From positions 110,604,141 to 110,668,140 of the forward strand of contig CM043942.1 in NCBI GenBank assembly GCA_014529385.2: a DNA stretch of 64,000 nucleotides, read 5' to 3'. This DNA comes from Adiantum capillus-veneris (Eukaryota; Streptophyta; Polypodiopsida; Polypodiales; Pteridaceae). The stretch's first letter is position 1. The number at the start of each line of letters is the position of its first letter. The position numbers were made by a program, and so were the translations under genes. Of the stretch, positions 1 through 10,850 are shown one piece after another. The notes beneath the pieces are model-generated. The model did no database searches, was not told the DNA's origin, and saw nothing but the letters and a program-made list of their open reading frames with translations.

Positions 1-2
1 CT

Positions 3-625
3 TTGCTGCGTAAAGAGCTGGAGTCGAAGGTTATGCATGAGGAAGATGATATGGACACTTTTCTTGCTGGTGTCAAGGATATCAATGAGAAACTTATTTT
101 TGCAGGTGAAGTCATTTCAGACAGTTCCCTTGTGCAGACTGTTCTTGATGCCTTACCAGATTCTTACCAGACTTTTGCTAGTACTTGGAGACTTATGACC
201 CAAGGAAATCCTGAAGTTCTCAAGTTTGATGTATTATACACATTGTTGTTGCAAGAGTCACTATCCAGAAAAAAAGGACTAGGTAGCGTGCAGTTGAACA
301 GGCTTTTATTGCTTCTCAAAAAAAGGGTGGTAATAGCAATGCAACCACTTCTTATGGTTCTGATGCGAGTGGCAAAAATTGTGTTCCCAATGCTTCTACT
401 GGCAGCACTTCGTATGGAAATTCTTGTGATAAGGACAAAAAGAAGATTCATTGCCATTATTGTCAAGCTAATGATCACTTGATCAAGCAGTGTCCTAAGT
501 TGAAGGCCAAAGAGGCTAAGAAGAAAGAGGGTGGTTCCACTACAAATGCTGGTTCCACTACAAATGCAGCCATTGTTGAGTCTTCTTTGAAAGGAGACTG
601 TGATGCTGATGTTGATGCAGAATAG
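3..625 (+). pseudogene. copia gag (UBN2-type) with CCHC zinc knuckle, frameshifted
   Basis: This is the C-terminal part of a copia Gag, the capsid-like protein that packages element RNA. The first about 95 codons read as a UBN2-type gag (motifs LVQTVLDALPDSY and LYTLLLQESL). A frameshift near 290 then moves the coding frame. The nucleic-acid-binding knuckle CX2CX4HX4C (CHYCQANDHLIKQC) lies at 452-493 in the second frame and is followed by a lysine-rich tail. The frame closes with TAG at about 623. The N-terminus is outside the window. Identification as copia gag rests on this gag/knuckle pair directly upstream of a copia protease and integrase. Confidence 0.75.
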
Positions 626-1520
626 GCTTTTAGCGCAGAGTGCACTTACAATCCTACTGCTGTCCATGATGCATGCTTGTCAGTTGCTGCAGATTCACAT
701 GTGTGGTATTTCGACAGTGGTGCTATAAAGCACATTACCTCACATCGTGAATTGTTCACCACTCTCGAGTCTATCCCTCATGGGAATTCGGTCACTTGTG
801 CCAACAATGCCTCTTATCCGGTTCAGGGGGTTGGAAAGATCGTGCTTACTGCTGCAAATGGCAGTCCTTTCACACTTGTTGATGCGCTTTATGTACCTAG
901 GATCAAGAATATTCTTTTGTCTTTATCTGCACTTGCTAGAGTTGGACTTGTAGTCAAATTTGTGGATGAGAGACGTACAATTCATGATCTCAATTTTGGT
1001 GATGAAATTGTTGCATCTGGCCTTTTGTGTCGTGGGCTGTATAAGCTCACTTTGTATTGTATGACAAGTGTGGACAAATGTTTGCAAATGCAGTTGCAGA
1101 TTCAAGGGCCATTTCAGACGCAAAACTTTGGCATGCACGTTTTGGTCATCTGAATTTTGCCAGTTTGTTGCGTTTACAAAAAGCTGATATGGTTGCTTCT
1201 TTGTCGCCTCTTGAAGCACCTGTTGAACATGTTTGTGAAGGCTGTATTTTGGGTAAGATGCAACGTTCGAGGTTTCTAAGGATGGTTCAGTTCGGGCCAC
1301 ATGCAGGTTGCAGCTTCTGCATAGTGATGTTTGTGGGCCCATGCAAACTCCGTCCTTGGGCAATTACCTTTACTTTGTGACTTTGATTGACGATTACTCT
1401 AGGCATGAATGGGTATTTCCGCTTAAAGCGAAGTCCAAAGTTTTTATGTGTTTCAAACAATTTCTGGCTATGGCTGAAAATGTATCGAAATGTACTATGG
1501 GCACCCTCCGTTCCGATCGA

Positions 1521-1531
1521 GGGGGGGGGGG
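1521..1531 (+). repeat. G11 homopolymer within copia integrase
   Basis: Eleven consecutive G occur where the integrase core should read DRGGEY. The run length puts the downstream codons out of frame, so it explains the integrase frameshift. Confidence 0.8.
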
Positions 1532-1935
1532 AGTATATGTCTCATAAATTTAATGTATTTCTGGCTAGTCGTGGGATAAAACACCAATGTACAATGTAGT
1601 ATATGCCTCAACAAAATGGTGTTGCCGAGAGGAAAAACAGGTCTCTTACGGAAATGGCAAGATGTATGGTCAAGAGTCAAGCTTTACCACATTTGTTTTG
1701 GCTCGAGGCTGTCATGTGTGCCACTTATGTACTCAACAAGTGTCCTAAGAAAGCGTTGCAGTCTATGACTCCATATGAAGCATGGAATGATAGAAAGCCA
1801 TCTATTGAGCACATGCGTGTTTTTGGCTGTTTGGCTTATGGTTTAGTGCCACAAGTGCAACGCAGAAAATTGGATGATAAAGCTGTCAAATGTATCTTTG
1901 TTGGTTATAGTGCTGAAAGAAAAGGTTACAGGTTG

Positions 1936-1939
1936 TATC
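1936..1939 (+). other. Left target-site duplication (TATC) of nested gypsy element
   Basis: TATC here is repeated at 8458-8461, directly after the 3' LTR. Deleting one copy plus the insert restores the copia reading frame, which supports the exact breakpoint. Confidence 0.75.
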
Positions 1940-3530
1940 TATCATAATAGTCAGTATCTAATTCTCCTAAATGATTTTCTCATGTTAAAATGGTCATTTA
2001 ATATGGGGAGGTGCCAGGGGAGAAAAAGCTAGAATATTGGTTGAGTTAGCAAACCGACCACAGTAGGGATCCAAAGGAGGGAAAATAGGGATCCAAAGAG
2101 GGGGCCTCTACAAAAGAGCTATGTGCAAAAATGGCCTCAAAAGACCCTAAGGTTCAGCCCATTAAGACTTCCAAAATGCTAAGGTTCCAAAATTCAAAGT
2201 CCAAAGGTCAAAAGCCTAGGGAAATTGGATGCTTTGTGTGTGTCCCAAAAGTCTTCAACCATCCCTACATAGGAGGGGGCGAGCCCTAGAAGTAGGAGAT
2301 GAGAAAGAAACTCACACACACACACACACAAGCTCCCTTTACACAAAGGGAATGAGAGACACATGTCAGCTCCCTAGCCCAGATGCCCACAAGGTGTACT
2401 CAATTCCTATTGGATGGCCTTGGAGGTGGACCAATGAGAATTAGGCTAGAGTAAATCTAGTTCAATTAATTTAAAAACACTTAATAAAAGAACCAATAAG
2501 AATTAACTTCTCTAGAAGACTATTGGACAGTCTCCCAAGGGGTCAAATGAGCATTCAACAGCCCAATGGCTTGCTTGATTCCTATTGGCCAGGAGGCAAA
2601 GGGGTCCAATGAGAGTTTAGTTGAATTAATTAATTACCTAAAGCTCTCACAAAAGGGGAAAGGGGGGCACATGTCAGAAGACTATCACTTATGCTGCTTA
2701 ATTTTCATTGGCTAGGCCTCGGGAGGTCCAATGAGGTGTGAGGATGAGCAAATAGCAAGAGGGGTTGACCAAGAGAGAGAGGGGGATGATTTTCTCAAGG
2801 CATTATTGAATTACACACTCACACAATCTATGTGGGGAAGCAAGAAGACTCTCTCTCTCTCTCTCCTGCTCAAGCTTTAATGGAAAGCTTACCACCTACT
2901 CCAAGCTTGTGAGAAGGGAGGCCTACACCAACAACTCTTGGCTTTGTGATGCGAATTCAACCAAGAGCCAAGCTTCAATGCATGCTCATCTCCTCTACCA
3001 TGCTAATTACTAAGCTAAGCTATGCTAATATGAGAGATTATGTGAGGAGATGTATATCTTTGTCGTAAGAATACTCCTTTTTCCTCTCAATCTATTCTCA
3101 TACCCCGCTAGCTCTCACCATCTTCGAAGGTGTGTGAGGTCTTGGGTCTGAGACTGTGAGGGAATTGATGTTGTGTTTAATAAGTGTTGTGCTTAGTGCT
3201 TGAAGTTTCCATCTTCATAGCACTAGCTAGTATTGAAGGAACACAAAGAATTGTATTGTAAAATGTCTCTCTTGATGGGAGAAACCATAATACAAAGCCT
3301 TTTGGAGGGGGCACCGGCTCCATGAAAATCCGGTCGTCAACTGTTGTCAATTGCTTAATTTCTTTCTCTTTTGAAGTATTGTTCATGCTATCTAACTAGG
3401 TGTTATACTTTTTGTTGCTCTCTCCACCCGAGCACTCTTATTATTCCAATTAGGAAGCTATTCTAATGAAATGCTCACTATGTTCATACTATTTTCCGCT
3501 ACACACAAGTTACTAGGACATTAAATGTGA
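1940..3530 (+). repeat. 5' LTR of nested gypsy element
   Basis: It aligns along its whole length with 6862-8457, with scattered substitutions and small indels. The first bases are TA where the 3' LTR has TG, consistent with a G-to-A change in the terminal dinucleotide. It contains a (CA)9 tract at 2313-2330, a dense series of CCAAT/ATTGG motifs at about 2405-2740, and a CT-rich stretch near 2851-2866. Confidence 0.88.
2405..2740 (+). promoter_or_regulatory. Cluster of CCAAT/ATTGG motifs in gypsy 5' LTR
   Basis: About nine CCAAT or ATTGG pentamers occur in roughly 330 bases, for example TATTGGATGG, GACCAATGAG, TATTGGCCAG and GTCCAATGAG. The same cluster is present in the 3' LTR at about 7375-7710. 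CCAAT boxes are bound by NF-Y in plants. A promoter role for this U3-like region is an inference. Confidence 0.4.
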
Positions 3531-3533
3531 CAT

Positions 3534-3545
3534 TGGTATCAGAGC
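3534..3545 (+). other. Primer-binding site (initiator tRNA-Met)
   Basis: TGGTATCAGAGC, a few bases inside the 5' LTR, matches the classical plant LTR-retrotransposon site complementary to the 3' end of initiator methionine tRNA. Confidence 0.9.
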
Positions 3546-3950
3546 ACAAGGTTTCTCTTTTCTTGCTCAAGAAGGGAGGTCCTCAAGCTAGCTATAAATG
3601 GTTGGTATTATTAATTGCATGTGAGTAAGTAGAATAGGGATTTTTCAGCCTTGCAGTGCGCCTGCCTTTGTGCAGTTAACAGGGCATCACCGTCGAGAGC
3701 TATGGTCTTAACAGTGGAGTCCTACGGGGATTGCCTACGGCTTAACCACTATTGAGCTATTCAAAGCTTGACAGGAGCCGATGCTGTTTTGGTGTTGAAC
3801 GACCCTCTCTCATTATTCCTTGCAATTAATGGTATTCGAGCCATGGGTACAGTAGCTTGAGTGCTTTTTCTAAAGGGGTAAAGAGAAGTAGCAACTAGGG
3901 CTTGAAGTATCAAAGTACACCTAAAAAGTTTACACCTAAAACTTGTTAGA

Positions 3951-5549
3951 ATGGCTGACAATAGTAAAGAGAGTGAAATTAATGTTGATAACTTTGATTT
4001 TGCTAATGAGCAGGCTACTAATGATGCCCTGATGCATGTTAACTATCTTGTTTCTAGGCTTCAACAAGCCATGGGAAATCCATCCCTCCAAAGTGAAGTG
4101 CAACGGCAGCTTCTTGCTCATGGGATTCTCCAAGCTCCCCACCATGACGAGAGAATATCTAGGAAGCCTCCTTGTGAGACTTCCAAAAGAGGTCTCTCTC
4201 CGATTCGGGAAGAAGAAGAGGATCCATATGAAGGGCTCAAAAATTTGCTCCTTGATGACGCATCTCCTTCTCCAAGGAGAATTCAAGAGCCTCCACCGAA
4301 GGAACGAAAAAGAAGTTAGTCTCTTGCCACCTCGGCAGAGATGGCTCCACGAAGACGGCGGGCTAAACACCTTCCATCACCTCCAAAACGGAGAAGACCA
4401 TTGCATACTTCTCCACACCATACTTCAAAGAGGGATGACAAAAAGCAAGAGAAGAAAAAGGCGAGAAAGAGGACACCCTCTTCTCCATTTTCTTCATCCT
4501 CTTCCTCTTATGAAAGTGATGGTGAAGACAACGAAGATCAAGGCAAGAAAAAGGCGAGAAAGAGGTCACCCTCTTCTCCATCTTCTTCAAATTCTTCACC
4601 TTCTGAAGAAAGTGATGGTGCAACCTTTGAACCATCAAAAAGAAGAGGCCATAGGAAATTCTATGCCACATGGAAGAGGTCATCCAAGCTCAAGAAATTC
4701 AAAGAGGGAGGGAAGATCATCTCTTTCCTTACCTACGATGACACTTTTGGTGCTACGGACAAAGTCCTGGCCTTTATCCAACAGTTCGATGCGGCGTTTG
4801 GAGATGAGGGCTTCACAGAGTCCTCTAAGCTATGCCATGTAGCTATGCACTTTCAAAAATCCGCCAGACAATGGTGGTCTAGCCTACGGGCCAACGGTGA
4901 AGCTCCATGAACATGGAAAGCTTTTAGAGCTTCCATTATGAAGCAGATTTTGGCCACCGATGCCAAAGACAAAGTGCTCACCGAATGGCGAAGCTTGAAG
5001 CTCTCTCCCTATGAATCCATTCACAAATATGTAGACAAGTTTTGGGACCTACAACTCAAAGCCAATGTCTTCAAAAAGTTGGAGTTTGGAGAGAAAAGGC
5101 AACAATTTTGTGCGGGCTTAACTGAAGAAATAGAAGAGTATGTCAACTCCCAAAGGCCACGCGCCATATCGGCAGTTATACACCATACTATGGTGGTCTC
5201 TTTGAAATCAATTTCCAAACGCGGGCTAAAAGAAATTCTAAGCCCACGGAAAACAAGGGTTCCAAGGAGCCTAAGGGGAAGGACAATGTCTAAAAGTCTC
5301 CTAAGGGCAACTCCAACAAAGCTAAAGAGAAGGGAGTTTACAAAGGCAAAAATAAACTCTCTCCTGAAGAGCTTGAGCGTTATCGCAAGGATAACCGTTG
5401 TTTCAAGTGCGACGAGCAAGGGCATGCATACCGTGCTTGTCCCCAAAAGAACAACCGCCATGAGCCTCCTAGAGCTACCTTGGTCGAAATCCAAGAGGAG
5501 GAAACTCACCACAAAGGATCTCCTCTATGCCATGCTTGGGGAAAGGTAA
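3951..5549 (+). pseudogene. Gypsy gag with CCHC knuckle, frameshifted
   Basis: The N-terminal part begins at ATG 3951 (MADNSKESEINVDNFDFAN) and stays open to 4319. The frame then shifts to a Ser/Arg/Lys-rich linker (4341 onward), followed by a Retrotrans_gag domain with ATDKVLAFIQQFDAAFGDE and KSARQWWSSLR to 4910. A stop at 4908-4910 is followed by more gag (LTEWRSLKLSPYESIHKYVD; FGEKRQQFCAGL). The CX2CX4HX4C knuckle (CFKCDEQGHAYRAC) at 5399-5440 is in yet another frame. At least three frame breaks make it non-functional. Gag would form the particle that packages element RNA. Confidence 0.8.
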
Positions 5550-6735
5550 GAGAACATGATGTTTTTATTCTCTTTGACCGTGGTTCTACTCACATTTCAT
5601 ATCCACAGAGTTGGCCACCAAGCTAGGCATACAAGCTTACGAGATGGGAGATGTCCTACCCGCAGACGGTGCTTTCAAGGGGCAAGAAGCTTCAGTCACT
5701 CCCTTAATCGGGAAATTGAGGCTCCATGTCCAAAGCTATGTGGACAAAGAGAACTTCTTTATCTCTCCTCTAAAGCATGAGGATGTAATCTTAGGGGCAC
5801 CATGGTTTGATCGCATGGCTGCCAATGTTAAATTCCCCGAAAGGAGAATCTCCTTTAGGTTCAGAAAAAAAGATATGTAAATAGATGCCAAGCAAATGGG
5901 TAACACCATACCCATTGTACATAAACAAGCTTTCAATAAGTCAATAAAGAGCTCTATTTCTGTGTACATGATTTTTGTTAAAGATTCTCAACATGAACCT
6001 AATGTTTTAGCAAAAGAAAATATACACAATCAAAAGGAATTAGAGTTATCCAATTTTCTCAAGGGGTTTCAAGATGTCTTTATTGACGACATCCCTTGTG
6101 AGCTACCTCCTAAACGAGGCAATGATGACCATGCAATTGAACTTCTTCTAGGAAGTTCAATTGCATGGTCATTTTCCAAGAAGTTCACCACCTAACAAAC
6201 CTCCTTCAAGAGTTTCTCAAGCTCAACAAGAGGAGATTATGCGGCAAGTGCATGAATTAGTTGAGAAGGGCATGGCTAGTCCTAGCTCATCTTCATTTTG
6301 TTCTCCTGTGCTACTACTGCAAAAGAAAGACGGCACATATTGTATGTGTGTCGACTATAGAGCACTAAATAGGATCACTATCAAAAATAGGTTTCCCGTT
6401 CCACTGGTAGAAGACCTATTTGATAAGCTACAAGGGTCCACCTACTTTAGTAGGATTGACCTAAAAAGTGACTATCATCAAATAAGGATAGTTGATCAAG
6501 ACATTGTAAAGACCGCATTTCGCACTACGTTGGTCTTTACGAATACATTGTCATGCCTTTTTGCTTGACCAATGCACCAGCCACATTCAACCGCTTGATG
6601 GAGAAGCTATGCAGGCCTCACTGAACCTTTACTGGAGTGTTCTTTGATGATATCATCATCTACTCTAATTCATTAGACGAACACAAGCAACACCTCCAGG
6701 TAATATTTCAAGTTCTAAGAGAGAATAAACTTTAT
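5550..6735 (+). pseudogene. Gypsy protease and truncated reverse transcriptase
   Basis: The protease active-site region reads FDRGSTHIS near 5575. The canonical motif is D-S/T-G, so the catalytic triplet is altered. The flap and core continue at 5611-5880 (EDVILGAPWFDRM). RT follows at about 6190-6735 with VLLLQKKDGTY, CVDYRALNRITIKNRFP, STYFSRIDLKSDYHQI and the catalytic FFDDIIIYS at about 6640. RT ends abruptly at about 6735, and the thumb, connection, RNase H and integrase are absent. A fold-back duplication at 6125-6172 interrupts the region just before RT and shifts the frame. The last short reading before the LTR (PIVEDDYDFKREV) looks like the original polyprotein C-terminus. Confidence 0.8.
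6125..6172. repeat. Perfect 21-bp inverted repeat (hairpin) inside gypsy pol
   Basis: The left arm 6125-6145 and right arm 6152-6172 are exact reverse complements with a 6-base loop (TTCTAG). The left arm encodes the usual pre-RT motif DHAIEL. The right arm is extra sequence that displaces the expected downstream residues, so it is a local inverted duplication and not part of the original coding sequence. Confidence 0.9.
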
Positions 6736-6848
6736 CCATTCTGGAACGATGTCGTAGGGTAACATAGGGATCCTCCACCCTCTAGGAAAAAGGACTAATG
6801 AATATGCTTTATCTTCTCTACCCCATAGTCGAGGATGACTATGATTTC

Positions 6849-6861
6849 AAGAGAGAGGTAA
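6849..6861 (+). other. Polypurine tract of nested gypsy element
   Basis: The purine-rich AAGAGAGAGGTAA lies immediately before the TG of the 3' LTR at 6862, where the plus-strand primer is expected. Confidence 0.6.
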
Positions 6862-7240
6862 TGTCATAATAATCAATATCTAATTCTCCTCAATAGTTTT
6901 CTCATGTTAAACTAATCATTTAACATGGGGAAGTGCCAAGGGAGAAAAAGCTAGAATATTGGTTAAGTTAGCAGACCGACCACAGTAGGGATCCAAAGGA
7001 GGGAAAATAGGGATCCAAAGGGGGGGCCATCTGCAAAAGAGCTATGTGCGAAAATGGGCTCAAAAGACCCTAAGGTTCAGCCCATTAAGACTTCCAAAAT
7101 GCTAAGGTTCCAAAATTCAAAGGTTGTGTCCAAAGGTCAAAAGCCTAGGGAAATTGGATGCTTTGTGTGTGTCCCAAAAGTCTTCAACCATCCCTACATA
7201 GGAGGGGGGGGAGCCCTAGAAGTAGGAGATGAGAGAGAAA

Positions 7241-7303
<63 letters not shown>

Positions 7304-8457
7304 GCTCCCTTTACACAAAGGGAATGAGGGACACATGCCAGCTCCCTAGCCCAGATGCCCACAAGGTGTACTCAATTCCTATTGGATGGCCTTGGAGGTG
7401 GACCAATGAGAATTAGGCTAGAGTAAATCTAGTTTAATTAATTTAACTTAAACACTTCATAAAAGAACCAATAAGAATTAAGCTCTCTAGAAGACTATTG
7501 GACAGTTTCCCAAGGGGTCAAATGAGCATTCAACAGCCCAATGGCTTGCCTGATTCCTATTGGCCAAGAGGAAAAGGGGTCCAATGAGAGTTTAGTTGAA
7601 TTAATTAATTACCTAAAGCTCTCACAAAAGGGGGAAGGGGGACACATGTCAGAAGACTATCACTTATGCTGCTTAATTTTCATTGGATAGGCCTCAGGAG
7701 GTCCAATGAGGTGTGAGGATGAGCAAATAGCAAGAGGGATCGACCAAGAGAGAGGGGGCTGATTTTCTCAAGGCATTCTTGACTTACACACTCATACAAT
7801 CTATGTGTGAAGCAAGAAGACTCTCTCTCTCCTTCTCAAGCTTTAATGGAAAGCTTACCACCTACTCCAAGCTTGTGAGAAGGGAGGCCTACACCAACAA
7901 CTCTTGGCTTTGTGATGCAAATCCAACCAAGAGCCAAGCTTCAATGCATGCTCATCTCCTCTACCATGCTAATTAATAAGCTAAGCTATGCTAATATGAG
8001 TGATTATGTGAGGAGATGTATATCTTTCTCGTAAGAATACTCCTTCTTCCTCTCAATCTACTCTTATACCCCGCTAGCTCTCACCATCTTCGAAGGTGTG
8101 TGAGGTCTTGGGTCTAAGACCGTGAGGGAATTGATGTTGTGTTTAATAAGTGTTGTGCTTAGTGCTTGAAGTTTCCATCTTCATAGCACTAGCTAGTATT
8201 GAAGGAACACAAAGAATTGTATTGTAAAATGTCTCTCTTGGGAGAAACCATAATACAAAGCCTTTTGGAGGGGGCACCGGCTCCATGCAAATCCGGTCCT
8301 CAAATGTTGTCAATTGCTTAATTTCTCTCTCTTTTGAAGTATTGTTCATGCTATCTAACTAGGTTCTTGTTATTCTCATTAAGAAGCTATTCTAATGAAA
8401 TGCTCACTTTGTTCATTATATTTTCCGCTACACAAGTTACTAGGCCATTAAATGTTA
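6862..8457 (+). repeat. 3' LTR of nested gypsy element
   Basis: It begins TGTCATAAT and aligns with 1940-3530. The (CA)n tract at 7243-7302 has about 30 units against 9 in the 5' LTR. It is followed directly by TATC (TSD) and then copia coding sequence. Confidence 0.88.
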
Positions 8458-8461
8458 TATC
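8458..8461 (+). other. Right target-site duplication (TATC)
   Basis: Second copy of the duplication at 1936-1939. Confidence 0.75.
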
Positions 8462-9821
8462 ATCCGCAAACAAAGCGTATTTTGGTGTCACGGGATGTAG
8501 TGTTTGTGGAAGATTCTGTTCATCCCTTGCTGTCATGTACTAGAGATAGTAATGTAAGCTCACATGACATTTATGACACTTTGTTGCCTCTTTTCAGTGG
8601 TGGAAGTTCGAATGTAAATTCCAATGAGGCAAATGTGCAGCCTATGGGGGTTTTGAAAAATGTTATGGATCAGCCTATTAGTGATGCAGATGTACATGAT
8701 GTACTTGATGAGGAAAGGGCTAAAGATGAGCAGGCCAGAGGTATGCCAAAATGGCTGGTGGACACTTTGCGTGACAGTAAATTGGATGCACCTTTGTCTA
8801 GTCCTACTCGTTCAGGCTCTTTCCATGCATCTTATGCATCAGATTGTTATGCTTTGGCTGTGTCTAGCTTACATGATGTTGAGGAACCTCTGTATTTTGA
8901 TGAAGCACAGAATTCAAAAAATTGGATGGTATCCATGCAATTAGAATATGATGCAGTTATAGAAATGACACATAGACTTTATGTGATTTGCCTCCTGGCA
9001 AAAAGACCATTGGTACAAAGTGGGTTTAAAAGTTGAAATGCAAGCCGGATGGTGAGGTTGATCGCCATAAGGCTCGACTTGTTGCAAAGGGTTATGCACT
9101 GCAAAAATGCATAGATTATGAAGAAACTTTTGCTCCCACTTGTCGTATGACTACTGTTAATTTTCTATGTGCATTGGCAGCTCATTTTGGTTGGGATGTA
9201 CATCAATCAGACATTGTTACTGCTTTCTTGAATGGTGACATATTTGAGGAAGTTTATGTAACGCAACCTCGTCGTTTTGTCATGAAAGGACAAGAGGACA
9301 AAGTGTGTAGATGTAAGAAGTCTTTGTATGGGTTGAAGCAATCTCCTCGTGCTTGGTATGAGAAAGCTGACACTCATTTGGTCAAACAGGGCTTTCGTAA
9401 TAGTCCAACAGAAAGCACATTGTATGTAAAGGGTGAGGGTGATGTACTTCTCATTGTGGTTCTTTATGTAGATGATTTGCTGATCACTGGACCAAATGAG
9501 AGACATATTGCTAAATTTAAGGCTGGTTTGAATGCTACTTTCAAGATGAAAGATTTGGGGTTGTTGCATCATTACTTGGGTATACAGTTTAAGCAGTGTG
9601 ATGGTGGTATTGCCTTGTGTCAGAAAAGTTATATAGAGACATTGCTATGTAAGTTTGGACCTGAGGATTGCAAACCTATTGCCACACCTATGGAAATAGG
9701 CTTGAAATTGAGTCTACATGATGCTAGCGATCCTGCTGCTGTCACTCTTTACCAAGCTGTTGTTGGATGCTTCATTTATGTATGCAACATGAGGCCGGAT
9801 ATTGAGTTTGCAGTCTCATAG
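8462..9821 (+). pseudogene. copia reverse transcriptase (3' half of pol)
   Basis: The first codons (PQTKRILVSRDVVF) are the standard copia segment between integrase and RT. A frame change near 9030 leads into an RT of about 260 codons with GEVDRHKARLVAKGYAL, ETFAPTCRMTTVNF, DVHQSDIVTAFLNGDI, KSLYGLKQSPRAWYEK and the catalytic YVDD at 9465-9476. The RT ends at TAG (9819-9821), where a functional copy would run on to RNase H. Apart from the frame break and this stop, the domain is well preserved. Confidence 0.85.
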
Positions 9822-10422
9822 GTCATTAGATTTATGCATAGCCCAGGGTCGAAGCATTGGTAGGTTGTCAAGAGGATTTTCCGCTACCTTAGTGGCACTT
9901 TACCTCTTGGCCTTTTTATCCCAAGGGAGGATCATTGCCGCCAGAATTACATGCTTTTTTGGACTCAGATTGGGTTGGTTGTTTTGAAACGCGAGTGTCC
10001 ACAAGTAGTTTTAATTTCATGCTTAGCAGTTCATGTATATCATGGTTGATCAAGAAGCAACCTACTGTGGCCACTTCGAGTTGTGAGGCTGAGTACAGGG
10101 GAGTCTTCACAACTACGGTTGAGTGTGTATGGCTCAGATGCCTTATGGTTGATTTGGGTGTTGGGACAGGACACTGCCAACACTATCTACAGTGATAGTT
10201 AGAGCGCATTAGCAGTTACAAGGAACCCAGTTTTTCATGCTCGCACAAAGCACATTGAGGTGCATTACCACTATGTCAGGGAGAGGCTCTTAGCAAAAGA
10301 GATCAGCTTGGCTTAGGTGCCAACACAGGACAACCTTGCAGATCTTTACACAAAGGCATTGTCTTGTGAGAAGCTCGAAGCTTTCTACAAAGCTTTGGGT
10401 TTACTCCCCTTTGTGGATTGAT
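9822..10422 (+). pseudogene. copia RNase H and polyprotein C-terminus
   Basis: RNase H motifs are broken across frames: FLDSDWVGC at about 9955 and KKQPTVATSSCEAEYRG at about 10050, which contains the conserved Ser-x-x-Glu-Ala-Glu-Tyr block. They are followed by HARTKHIEVHYHYVRE, then a TAG at about 10313, then DNLADLYTKALSCEK, the typical copia C-terminus. The reading ends at TGA at about 10420. Known role: degrades the RNA strand during cDNA synthesis. Multiple stops make it inactive. Confidence 0.8.
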
Positions 10423-10486
10423 CATGTCCTCAGGGCATGGCACTTCCCTTTACTCATGTGCCAGCTCTCGTTCATCGCATCACTCT

Positions 10487-10850
10487 AGGGGGGATTTGTT
10501 ACCATATACATGTGGTAGTGATGTGTGTGAACACACTAGGACCGCCGGGGCATTTTTTCCCTCATTAGGAGGTTTTTCCCCCCGTGCATGTATATATGCA
10601 CATCATTCTAGGGTTTTCCATTGCACACTAAGTAACACACTCTCTATTGTGTGCCTTGAGCTTCCTTCGTCTTCTCCAAGCTGTGTGCGTTTCTCTGCAA
10701 CCCTAATAACTAGGATTGTCTTTATTACTAAGAGGGGCACTATAAGACTCTGTCTACACAATGTTATCTTGTATAAAAAATTTACCACATCATCTGAAAG
10801 AGCAAAAAGTTCTCTTGTTTTCTCATATGGTTGTTGCTAATATTGTGGTG
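10487..10850 (+). repeat. Polypurine tract and start of copia 3' LTR (end uncertain)
   Basis: AGGGGGGA at 10487-10494 is a good polypurine tract. The putative LTR starts at TGTTACCATATACATG (10498). No second LTR is in the window, so the 3' boundary is not defined. Confidence 0.55.

Larger units (their letters stand above)
677..1939 (+). pseudogene. copia protease and integrase (5' half of pol), disrupted
   Basis: The protease active site is WYFDSGA, about residues 10-16 of the ORF starting at 677, followed by a typical copia protease (SYPVQGVGKIVL, DALYVPRIKNILLS). The integrase zinc domain HHCC follows in another frame (HARFGHLNF, then CEGC at about 1130-1250). The DDE core then reads LHSDVCGP, TLRSDRGG and PQQNGVAERKNR. 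A run of 11 G at 1521-1531 sits in the middle of the core and causes a frameshift. A TAG at about 1597 adds a stop before the final catalytic Glu block. The reading frame is cut at 1939 by the nested gypsy LTR and resumes at 8462. The protein would have processed Gag-Pol and integrated the cDNA. Confidence 0.8.
1940..8457 (+). mobile_element. Nested Ty3/gypsy LTR retrotransposon, internally deleted
   Basis: Two direct LTRs of about 1.59 kb (1940-3530 and 6862-8457) flank a 3.3 kb interior with a primer-binding site, gag, protease and the first part of RT. RNase H and integrase are missing: the RT reading is lost after about 6735, and only about 125 bases remain before the 3' LTR. It is therefore a non-autonomous deletion derivative. 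It lies inside the copia pol gene with a 4-bp TSD (TATC). Confidence 0.88.
1..10850 (+). mobile_element. Ty1/copia LTR retrotransposon, split by a nested gypsy element
   Basis: The domain order along the + strand is gag, CCHC knuckle, aspartic protease, integrase, RT (YVDD), RNase H, then a polypurine tract and the start of a 3' LTR. Integrase before RT is the diagnostic copia order. The 5' LTR and the start of gag lie left of the window. The element is broken at 1939/1940, inside the codons that follow the integrase core, and resumes at 8462. Removing 1940-8461 restores the reading frame exactly at this point. Several frameshifts and stops make it non-autonomous. The right end is uncertain because the partner LTR is outside the window; 10850 is only an estimate. 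Confidence 0.85.
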
